64,000 nucleotides of DNA. Source: UBA8919 sp041658185. Its GTDB lineage: Bacteria; Elusimicrobiota; UBA8919. Location of the stretch: assembly GCA_041658185.1 (NCBI GenBank), contig JBBAAR010000002.1:124001-188000 (forward strand), read 5' to 3'. Below the pieces are notes generated by a model that saw only the letters and a program-made list of their open reading frames with translations, was not told where the DNA came from and did not search any database. Numbering within the stretch: the first letter of the stretch is position 1; the number at the start of each line of letters is the position of its first letter. Position numbers and translations under genes: made by a program. Positions 1-6,707 of this stretch are shown here, one piece after another.

Positions 1-2
1 TT

Positions 3-581
3 AGTTCGGAGGGTTATGATGAATATTTATACACAGTCATTTATGATAATTATGAATTTACTGAAACTCTTAAGAGTAATTTAAATAGTATAAAAAAATT
101 GATAAAAATTAACCTTCCACCTGAGTTAGAGCAACATATGAACAAAATGTTATTTGTTAATGTAATCACGTCTCTTGAGACCTTTCTTTCAGATGCATTC
201 ATTGGTACCGTATTAAAGGATAAACAATTATTAAAAGACTTCGTGCGATTAAATCCTGATTTTTCCGATCGCAAATTTAGCTTAAATGAAATATTTGAAA
301 GAATTGATACTATAGAAAAAGAAGTAAAAAAATATCTTCTGGATTTGATCTGGCATAATTTAGCAAAGGCACAACAAATGTATCATTCCGTTTTACATAT
401 TGATTTCCCGGAGGACATGAATCTTATATACAAGGGAATTGCCATAAGACATGACATTGTCCATAGGAATGGTAAAACTAAAAGCGGAAAAAATGTAACT
501 GTTACTCGTGATGAACTAATCAAACTTATGGATAAAGTGAACTCCTTTGCCGAGACAATTGATGATTATTTTAACGTATAA
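3..581 (+). CDS. HEPN-like protein, 5' end outside window
   Basis: The frame is open from base 3 without a stop, so the gene begins before the window; 192 residues are visible. An internal TTG at 99 has no ribosome site and is not a convincing start. The C-terminal half is all-helical with the motif RHDIVH (R-x4-H), the catalytic/binding signature of HEPN domains, which are RNases or RNA-binding partners in toxin-antitoxin and phage-defence systems (family knowledge). Function here is inferred only from that motif. An attC-like site follows 6 bp after the stop, so it looks like an integron cassette gene. No partner nucleotidyltransferase is visible. Confidence 0.7.
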   Translation, partial: SSEGYDEYLYTVIYDNYEFTETLKSNLNSIKKLIKINLPPELEQHMNKMLFVNVITSLETFLSDAFIGTVLKDKQLLKDFVRLNPDFSDRKFSLNEIFERIDTIEKEVKKYLLDLIWHNLAKAQQMYHSVLHIDFPEDMNLIYKGIAIRHDIVHRNGKTKSGKNVTVTRDELIKLMDKVNSFAETIDDYFNV

Positions 582-587
582 AAAAAC

Positions 588-659
588 ATAACAATGCGCT
601 TCACCTGACTTTTTCCGCGGTTTCGCCGCTCCAAAAGCAGGTGAGCTTGAATGTTAGCC
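588..659. other. attC-like integron recombination site 1
   Basis: Imperfect inverted repeat between two genes: left arm starts TAACAAT (589-595) and ends CACCTG (602-607); right arm starts CAGGTG (638-643) and ends GTTAGCC (653-659). The two arms pair with an extra base and mismatches between simple sites, as attC hairpins do, and the centre (609-636) can fold again (CTTTT/AAAAG, CGCGG/CCGCT). Length of 72 bp is typical. Seen in the sequence; the name rests on resemblance to known attC sites. Confidence 0.7.
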
Positions 660-677
660 GAGAGAAAATAAAACGAT

Positions 678-1487
678 ATGGATAAATTCTGGAAATTTGC
701 GGACGGTTTATTTACAGTACGATTTATAGGTAAAGAATTTAATTCGAGAGGCGTGAGTATTTATGACTTCGCCACAGTCCTTTTATCATTCCAACGACTT
801 GTTAATAAGGCACATCTTTCTATAGAGCATAGATTGATAAAAGGCGTATTCCCCAATAGAAAAGAAAGAGAAATGTTGTCCCTTCAAATTGGCGAACGTC
901 GTCGTGAATCAGATGCTTTTTCTTTTTTCCCATTACTTACTGATCCAGAAACAGTTTCATATTTCAAAACACTTGCTGAATATGTTGCATCTGGCGTTGT
1001 GGGTTATTATATTGGGGATATTTTAGATCGTCTGAGAAAAGAGGACGATGAATATAAGCAGGAGTATATTGGTTCAATTCATGCGGATGTTGTTAACATA
1101 GTTGGTCGAATTGATGCTCCAGGAGGAATTGAAAGAATCGAAATTGGTTTCCCCACAGTAGAAGAGAATACTACTGCGCGATTTGATGAAGAATCAAAAG
1201 AATATATAAATAAACTATCGCATGAGTTTTTCTTAGGGAAATATCAAACTATAAAAGGCCGCGTTTATCGATTATATCCTAACAGTTTAATTGTCACCAT
1301 TCGTCGTTCCAGCGGGAGAAAGGTAAATATTTATCTAAGTAAAGAAGATTTTGATAAAATCAGATTTTATACGGCAGAAGATCCCTTAATTACTTTTCAT
1401 GGTAGGACTAGATATAAGTTTGGAATTGAAACAAAAGTAATTACTGAATTTGAGGCTGACGCAGTAGACATTGAACAAAACGGCTAA
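678..1487 (+). CDS. hypothetical cassette protein, 269 aa
   Basis: I do not recognise this protein. It is a 269-residue acidic/basic mixed protein with no signal peptide; residues about 100-115 (ASGVVGYYIGDIL) could be a short amphipathic or membrane-touching helix, and the C-terminal half looks beta-rich. The ATG at 678 is the first start after attC-like site 1; no strong Shine-Dalgarno sequence is present, which is common for cassette genes. The stop codon (1485-1487) is part of the next attC-like site, the standard arrangement for an integron cassette, so I infer it was acquired as a cassette. Confidence 0.75.
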   Translation: MDKFWKFADGLFTVRFIGKEFNSRGVSIYDFATVLLSFQRLVNKAHLSIEHRLIKGVFPNRKEREMLSLQIGERRRESDAFSFFPLLTDPETVSYFKTLAEYVASGVVGYYIGDILDRLRKEDDEYKQEYIGSIHADVVNIVGRIDAPGGIERIEIGFPTVEENTTARFDEESKEYINKLSHEFFLGKYQTIKGRVYRLYPNSLIVTIRRSSGRKVNIYLSKEDFDKIRFYTAEDPLITFHGRTRYKFGIETKVITEFEADAVDIEQNG

Positions 1488-1543
1488 CAACGCGCTGGAG
1501 TAGAACGAGTGCCACAATACGCTTTTTCGGCATGTTGTTAGTT
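1482..1543. other. attC-like integron recombination site 2
   Basis: Begins GGCTAACAACGCGC at 1482, which overlaps the stop of the preceding gene, and ends with GGCATGTTGTTAG (1529-1541). The outer arms pair as CTAACAAC/GTTGTTAG with a two-base mismatch before a further GC/GC pair. The inner arms are weaker than in site 1. Next gene starts 84 bp further on. Confidence 0.6.
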
Positions 1544-1626
1544 TGAGGACAGCAAAACAGTTTTTGGGTGAGCAGGTGTCATTCAGTGGCACTTGTCACT
1601 CAGCTTAGCGGTAGACACACCAAAAT

Positions 1627-2217
1627 ATGGACAACATCAAACAGTATCTCAAGCAGTTCTTCCGAAAGTATCTTCCGGCCATCCTCTCTTTCTTGGCGGC
1701 GGGATTCGCTGGTCTAATTTACTACGCCAGCCGCTACGGTGAGCATGTCGCGACCATCGGTTCAATCCAGAACACCATTTACTACCTGACATTAGTCGTC
1801 TTGGTCTGGTACAGCTACGAGACGCGGCAAATGCGGATAAATCAGTTCCGTCCCTTCGTATCAGCATTCTTGCGGACGCCAAAGGGCTCTCCTGTGTCGT
1901 TCCTGATTCTGAAAAATATTGGTGCTGGACCCGCTCATCGTGTCGTTCTTCAGTTAATTGGTCATACGGAGAATGGCGGAAAACGAGAGCCCGTGGACAT
2001 AACAGCGAACATTGGAACCATTGATAGAGACATGGAATTTCAAGTCAGCAACGCAGGCGATAAACTAACAGAGCGGGCCATTCTTGATGCGATGATATCC
2101 ATGGGGAAGGACGGGGATTTGCACATCAGATTCGTAGACTTAAACGATTACGAATGGCACTGTCATTACCGAAAAGTCGGAAAGGAGATTGAGCTTGTTT
2201 CGTCAGGATATGCATAA
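1627..2217 (+). CDS. two-helix membrane protein, cassette gene
   Basis: 196 residues. Two hydrophobic helices (about residues 16-34 and 48-64) are followed by a soluble C-terminal domain of about 120 residues that looks beta-rich. Membrane proteins of this layout are frequent among integron cassettes and phage-defence orphans, but I cannot name a family. Base composition is clearly richer in G+C than the genes on either side, which fits independent acquisition. It is bounded by attC-like sites 2 and 3. ATG at 1627 is the only upstream methionine in frame; no good ribosome site. Confidence 0.75.
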   Translation: MDNIKQYLKQFFRKYLPAILSFLAAGFAGLIYYASRYGEHVATIGSIQNTIYYLTLVVLVWYSYETRQMRINQFRPFVSAFLRTPKGSPVSFLILKNIGAGPAHRVVLQLIGHTENGGKREPVDITANIGTIDRDMEFQVSNAGDKLTERAILDAMISMGKDGDLHIRFVDLNDYEWHCHYRKVGKEIELVSSGYA

Positions 2218-2221
2218 GCGG

Positions 2222-2341
2222 GTGTCTAAGATTACCGTTGGATTGACAAACCTGCTTAAATTTATTATAATTATTTCCAAAGGCAGAGATGAATTAAAAA
2301 TTTTTACGCCATGATGTCAGCATAAATCCAAACGTTATGTG
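2222..2341. other. possible attC-like site 3 (long form)
   Basis: A ~120-bp element after the stop at 2217. The arms GTTGGATT...GACA (about 2235-2249) and TGTCA...AATCCAAAC (about 2315-2335) pair with one bulged A, and the element ends CGTTATGT, similar to the R' end of attC sites. The outer left end (GTCTAAG) fits less well. Size resembles the longer chromosomal-integron repeats. Confidence 0.45.
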
Positions 2342-2404
2342 CAATAAATGCCTTTTGAGTATTATATTCAGATATTTTCGAAAATGTATTAAGGAGGAAA
2401 GTTT

Positions 2405-3026
2405 ATGAAAACGAAATTGCCTTACATCGCTCAACCAGGATGTATTAAAAGTATTCTAAGAAAAGCTGCAGAAGCCAAAACCCCTGAAAGGTTTACTAAC
2501 GATTTCTTAGTAACGTAAGTTAGGCTTTAAAGCAAGCAACTATAAACAATTCATTCCACTTGCGAAAAAAATAGGTTTATTAAATAGCGATGGTTCCCCA
2601 ACCGAATTATATAAGAAATATAGAAATACTGATACTTCTCGTGCTGCAGTCGCAGCAGCGATTAAAATCGGATATAAAGAATTATTTGAGAGGAATGAAT
2701 TTGCAAATGAGCTGTCGAAAGATAAATTGCAAGGATTGATTGTTGAAATAACTGGCCTAGAGCAAAAAGACAAGGTTGTTCAATTAGTTTCTCAAACTTT
2801 TGGAACACTTAAAGAATTTGCTGATTTTGATAAAAAGTTAATAAGTGAACCAACGGGGATAGAAAACCCCTTAACAGAAGAAACTTCTAAAGGAATTCCA
2901 TCTGGGGACAAAGATCCAGGGCTGAATTTAGCGTATATAATTAATTTAGTTTTGCCTAAAACAGATGACCCGGCTGTTTTTAATGCTATATTTAAAGCAT
3001 TACGTGAAAATCTGTTAAGAAGGTAA
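2405..3026 (+). pseudogene. DUF5343-like protein, broken by one-base insertion
   Basis: ATG at 2405 is preceded by a good ribosome site (AAGGAGGA, 2391-2398). The frame stops after 37 codons at TAA 2516-2518, but the protein continues without a gap in another frame: from AAG at 2517 to the stop at 3026 there is one open frame that joins exactly if a single T (2516) is removed. The joined product is about 206 residues and reads as a DUF5343-type protein (lysine-rich N-terminus, PLAKKIGLL and TRAAVAAAIK-like helices). It ends 1 bp before the next gene, so the two were co-translated. Either a true frameshift, or a sequencing/assembly error. Confidence 0.65.
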
Positions 3027-3027
3027 T

Positions 3028-3600
3028 ATGCGGATTGAAGATGATATTAAATTATTCGGGATGTCTCATTTCTTACTTGAAAGAAATTTAGATAAAGTAG
3101 AAAAACTACTTAAATTAGATTTGCAGCGTGAAGTTGAAATTGTTGATGACGATGTTTATTATCCTCAATTTGATCAATCATTACGAACAGAAGCTAAGGA
3201 AATGAGAAAGCATTATGAATTATTTTATTGTCTTGAAAAAAGTATTAGAGAACTCATTGCAGAGACGTTAGAAAGTGCCCATGGCGAAAATTGGTGGGAG
3301 AGTACAGTGCCAAAGCCAGTTAAAGAAAATGTCAGAGTTAATATTAAAAAAGAACTTGATTCTGGAATAACTGAGCGTTCTGATGATGAAATTGACTACA
3401 CCAATTTTGGAGAATTGGGAGAAATAGTTAGAAGTAATTGGAAGGATTTTCCTATATTTTCTTCCCCAAAAGCATTTGATAAGATTATGACTAGTCTAAA
3501 TATACTTCGCGGGCCAATAGCGCATTGCTGTGCTTTGGCTGAAGATGAAATTGTTAGATTACAACTAACTGTAAAAGACTGGTTTAGATTAATGGAATGA
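3028..3600 (+). CDS. Swt1-like HEPN domain protein
   Basis: 190 residues. The C-terminal 70 residues match the Swt1-type HEPN fold: after an acidic stretch comes LNILRGPIAHC with R-x4-H (RGPIAH), then a helix with EIVRLQL and a terminal aromatic tail. Swt1 HEPN domains are RNase-type modules used in RNA quality control and prokaryotic conflict systems (family knowledge). It starts 1 bp after the DUF5343-like frame, implying translational coupling and a two-gene unit. Function as toxin or effector is inference; the partner may be inactive because of the frameshift. Confidence 0.7.
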   Translation: MRIEDDIKLFGMSHFLLERNLDKVEKLLKLDLQREVEIVDDDVYYPQFDQSLRTEAKEMRKHYELFYCLEKSIRELIAETLESAHGENWWESTVPKPVKENVRVNIKKELDSGITERSDDEIDYTNFGELGEIVRSNWKDFPIFSSPKAFDKIMTSLNILRGPIAHCCALAEDEIVRLQLTVKDWFRLME

Positions 3601-3698
3601 TGTAATACTATTAAACCATTAATAAGTTGCTTTTTATTTCAAAATAAGTATAATTATTTATAGATGGAACAATAATGAGAAAAGTTCTCGTTTTATGC

Positions 3699-3753
3699 TT
3701 GACAAATTAGAGTAGATTATGTAATATATAGATAAAGTGAGAAAAACACTCAC
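3699..3753 (+). promoter_or_regulatory. promoter and small operator-like repeat for the ATPase/RloB pair
   Basis: TTGACA at 3699-3704, 17-bp spacer, TAATAT at 3722-3727. Just after the expected transcription start lies the inverted repeat GTGAG (3737-3741) / CTCAC (3749-3753), which could be an operator. The following gene has GGGGTGGTGG as a loose ribosome site before ATG 3774. Confidence 0.7.
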
Positions 3754-3773
3754 AATGGGGTGGTGGAAAATAT

Positions 3774-5045
3774 ATGATTATTCAATTTACAGTTGGTAAT
3801 TTTTTATCATTTAAAGAAAAAATTACATTAAGCATGGTAAAATCTGCTAAACATGAATTACCGGAGAATGTAATTAAAATAAATGATGATTTTGAATTAC
3901 TGAAAAGTGCGGTAGTTTATGGTGCCAATGCAAGCGGAAAAAGTAATTTAATGTTTGCACTGAGTTTTATGAGATTTTTTACAATTTATTCATTTAGAAC
4001 TTATCAAGTAGGTGAGGAAATAGGAACATACAGTTTTCTCTTAAATGAACAGACAAAAAATAAACCATCATTTTTTGAGATTATCTTTATAGTGGATAAT
4101 ATTACATATAAATACGGGTTTGAAGTTGATAATAAAAACGTGCAAAAGGAATGGCTTTATTATACACCAAAAACAAAAGAAGAGAAATTGTTTATTAGAG
4201 AAGGTCAAAAATTTGATTTGTCAGAAGACTTTTCTGAGGGAAAGAATAAAGAGACTAATGCAAGGGCGAACTGTCTTTTCTTACCAGTAGTTTCTCAACT
4301 CAATGGCCCAATATCTTCTAAAATAATAAAGTGGTTTATGAAAATCCATATTAGTTCATTCCCGAGTGTTGGTTCCATAATTTCAAGTATTGAAAAGGAT
4401 CCAAATCTTAAGGAAGATGTTATGGAATTTGTATCTATCGCAGATAATGGAGTTAAGGATTTTAGTATAAAATCAATTGATATTCCACCAGAACAATTAA
4501 ATGAGAGTAATCCACAAAAGAAAAAAAAAGAATTGGTAAAAAAACTAGTATATTTTATTCGTAATGTATTTAATGAGAAAAATGAGATCAGCAGTGAACT
4601 ACCAATTGAGATGGATAATTTTGAATCAGCAGGCACAAAAAAGATGTTTGCGCTTTCAGTACCTGTGATAAATGCTCTTAGAAACGGCGAGATACTAGTA
4701 ATTGATGAACTCGAAACCCATTTGCATCCGAAGTTATTCAAACATATAATTAAACTATTTAATTCATATTCAAATAAAAATAACGCACAGCTTATTTTTG
4801 CTACCCATAATTTGACCTGTATGAATAATGAATGTTTCCGAAGGGATCAGATATGGTTCACAGAAAAAAATAGTTTTGGGGAGTCAAGTCTGTTTTCTTT
4901 GGCAGATTATAAATTAAATGATAAAAAAATAAGGAACGATGCAATTTACAGCAAAGATTATTTACTGGGGAAATACGGTGCAATTCCTTTTATTGATGAT
5001 ATAATTCTGTCTTTTAAGGAAAAAGATAATGAGCCATCAAAGTAA
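3774..5045 (+). CDS. AAA/ABC-like ATPase of AbiL/RloA type
   Basis: 423 residues. N-terminal GANASGKSN (residues 50-58) is the Walker A loop; near residue 312 LVIDELETHLHP is the Walker B and signature region; IFATHN is the switch histidine. The protein starts directly with the ATPase (IIQFTVGNFLSF), the mark of the AAA_15/AAA_21 SMC-like family. It overlaps the RloB gene by 17 bp. ATPase + RloB pairs are known as RloAB, and as AbiL when shown to cause abortive phage infection (family knowledge). A defence role here is therefore likely, but not shown. Confidence 0.85.
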   Translation: MIIQFTVGNFLSFKEKITLSMVKSAKHELPENVIKINDDFELLKSAVVYGANASGKSNLMFALSFMRFFTIYSFRTYQVGEEIGTYSFLLNEQTKNKPSFFEIIFIVDNITYKYGFEVDNKNVQKEWLYYTPKTKEEKLFIREGQKFDLSEDFSEGKNKETNARANCLFLPVVSQLNGPISSKIIKWFMKIHISSFPSVGSIISSIEKDPNLKEDVMEFVSIADNGVKDFSIKSIDIPPEQLNESNPQKKKKELVKKLVYFIRNVFNEKNEISSELPIEMDNFESAGTKKMFALSVPVINALRNGEILVIDELETHLHPKLFKHIIKLFNSYSNKNNAQLIFATHNLTCMNNECFRRDQIWFTEKNSFGESSLFSLADYKLNDKKIRNDAIYSKDYLLGKYGAIPFIDDIILSFKEKDNEPSK

Positions 5046-5637
5046 TCCGTATAGAAGACGGGACGCTCAATATTTAATAAGAAAAGTATTAATTGTATGC
5101 GAAGGGGAAAAAACTGAACCAAATTACTTTAAATCTTTTCAGACAAGTGAGGAATTAATAAAAGTAGAAGTTCTCGGGGTAGGAATGAATACGGATTCCT
5201 TAGTTCAATATGCAGTTCAACTGAAAAAAGATGCAGAAACGAAAAAAGAACCATATGCCGAAGTTTGGTGTGTTTTTGACAGGGATTCATTTACAAAGAA
5301 TAATTTTAATAAAGCAATTCAAATTGCAAAAAACAATCAGATAAAAAGAGCATATTCAAACGAAGCTTTTGAAATATGGTATATCTTACATTTTAGTTTT
5401 CACCAAGCTGCTTGGAGTAGGGATTTATATAAAAAAAAGTTAACTGGACTGCTATGTTCTAAATATAAGAAAAATGATTTAAATATGTATGCAAAATTAA
5501 ATGATAAACAGCCGGATGCTATTAGGCACGCCAAACAGCTTTTAGAAAATTATGGTGCCAATCACAATCCTGAATCAGACAATCCTTGCACTACGGTACA
5601 TATATTGGTTGAGTTTTTAAATGACTATATAGAATGA
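5029..5637 (+). CDS. rloB: RloB-family protein, AbiLii-like effector
   Basis: 202 residues with the RloB layout: a basic N-terminus, LIVCEGEKTEPNYF (acidic residue of a Toprim-like fold, about residues 24-37), VWCVFDRDSF (D-x-D, about residue 83) and NEAFEIWYILHF. The family is thought to be a Toprim-related nuclease (established by fold prediction). It overlaps the upstream ATPase by 17 bp, so the two proteins are made together. Full length, with all motifs intact, so the system is probably functional. Confidence 0.87.
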   Translation: MSHQSNPYRRRDAQYLIRKVLIVCEGEKTEPNYFKSFQTSEELIKVEVLGVGMNTDSLVQYAVQLKKDAETKKEPYAEVWCVFDRDSFTKNNFNKAIQIAKNNQIKRAYSNEAFEIWYILHFSFHQAAWSRDLYKKKLTGLLCSKYKKNDLNMYAKLNDKQPDAIRHAKQLLENYGANHNPESDNPCTTVHILVEFLNDYIE

Positions 5638-5819
5638 TCTTTCCCCGAAAAAACAGACCCATAGAAATGCTTATAATATTAATATTGTAAGTTTGATTTC
5701 TATAACTTTCATCATTATTGATCAGTTAATCTTCTCTAACCAGCATTAAAAATAAAAATGATTCCAGTGTATAATCTATTGTAACTTCACGACCCTGCTG
5801 CTCTGTGATTTTTTTAGAG

Positions 5820-5848
5820 TTGACAAATACATTTTTTCTTTGTAAAAT
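5820..5848 (+). promoter_or_regulatory. strong promoter facing into the XRE gene (antisense), copy 1
   Basis: TTGACA 5820-5825, 17-bp spacer, TAAAAT 5843-5848. The predicted transcript starts about 5855 and runs against the minus-strand XRE gene. The same promoter is kept in the second repeat. Confidence 0.6.
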
Positions 5849-5864
5849 ACTTGTAGAAAAGATT

Positions 5865-6158
5865 TTAACGGTCTAACTTTGTTTTTAGGATTCTTGACAG
5901 TTTGCGGATGATTTCAGGGTTAGGATGGGTTCGGGCTCTTTCATAGCGGCAGATTGTAGTCACAGTTAGACCGAGTATTTTCGCAAGGTCTTCTTGTAAA
6001 AGATTGTTTTTGATTCTGAAATACCTGATTTTTTCAGAAAATGTCTTGGGTTCTTTAGGGAATAGAATTTTAAGTTTTGTTTCTATTATTTCTTTTTGAG
6101 ACGGTGGTTTCCGACATTCATGGTTGATGGTAATTTGCCCATTCTGTACAAGCACCAC
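5865..6158 (-). CDS. XRE-family DNA-binding regulator, copy 1
   Basis: 97 residues with a C-terminal helix-turn-helix of the lambda-Cro/XRE type (TFSEKIRYFRIKNN, QEDLAKILGL as helices 2-3, TICRYERARTHP). The N-terminal 40 residues are family-specific and unrecognised. The GTG start at 6158 lacks a clear ribosome site and the frame stays open upstream to about 6207, so the true start is uncertain. A near-identical gene is found at 12530-12823. Likely a small autoregulator; the antisense-facing promoter at its 3' end suggests an extra control layer (inference). Confidence 0.75.
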   Translation of the reverse strand: MVLVQNGQITINHECRKPPSQKEIIETKLKILFPKEPKTFSEKIRYFRIKNNLLQEDLAKILGLTVTTICRYERARTHPNPEIIRKLSRILKTKLDR

Positions 6159-6213
6159 GTGCAGAGGGAATGAAAGGGTGAAAAATGGTGGTGTGAGAGT
6201 GTCAACACCCCCG

Positions 6214-6707
6214 TTTTTATTTTCCTCGTCGGAAAAACCGCTGATAAAATTAATGCGGTTGTCCCTCTCACACCACTAATCTGTCAAAAATTGCTAAATC
6301 TAAATTGAATCCCCGACGGTAGATGCTGTTAGTTGACCTGCTATGTTGTCTTTCCGGTACAGAAATCCTCCAATAATTCCAATGTTTCAGGATGTTTCAA
6401 TATAAGATGTGTTCCCATCCCATATCAGATACCCGGACATCAACAAGATGTTTCAGAGTGTTTCACGGTGTTTCAAAAATCCGTAAGGAGGAAACTTAGG
6501 AATTTCAATAATGCCACTGAATCACACAGAAAAAACACAGAAATAGTTTCAGTGAAATTCAGTGTCTATCTGTGGCTTATTTTGGAGTCCTTGCGAAATG
6601 GAATTGCCATTTTTGGCGGACTTGATAAGTTTCCTTTCGTATTTTGAGGGTAATTTTTTATACTTCATAGCAATCTATCTGATAATGGGAATTCACCAAA
6701 TGACAAA
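6214..6707. other. 494-bp stretch without a convincing gene
   Basis: Contains five GTTTCA motifs in two groups (6382-6400 and 6448-6477, ATGTTTCA/GTGTTTCA) and a CACAGA...TCTGTG element (6525-6574) related to sequences at 60121-60186 and 61660-61700. An open frame on the plus strand here (6333-6647) reads through these repeats and has no protein-like character. Confidence 0.5.

Larger units (their letters stand above)
5816..6213. repeat. 398-bp direct repeat, copy 1 (XRE gene plus antisense promoter)
   Basis: The segment starting AGAGTTGACAAATAC at 5816 and ending CACCCCCG at 6213 recurs at 12472-12878. By eye the two differ by a single 9-bp insertion and scattered substitutions. It includes a whole XRE regulator gene and its flanks. 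The two copies flank a 6.3-kb block of unrelated genes in direct orientation. Confidence 0.85.

Noticed and set aside
1649..1882. Minus-strand frame within the two-helix membrane gene
   Set aside because: Shadow frame in a G+C-richer gene; no start signals.
6333..6647. 104-codon open frame on the plus strand
   Set aside because: Runs through GTTTCA and CACAGA repeats, no ribosome site, composition not protein-like.
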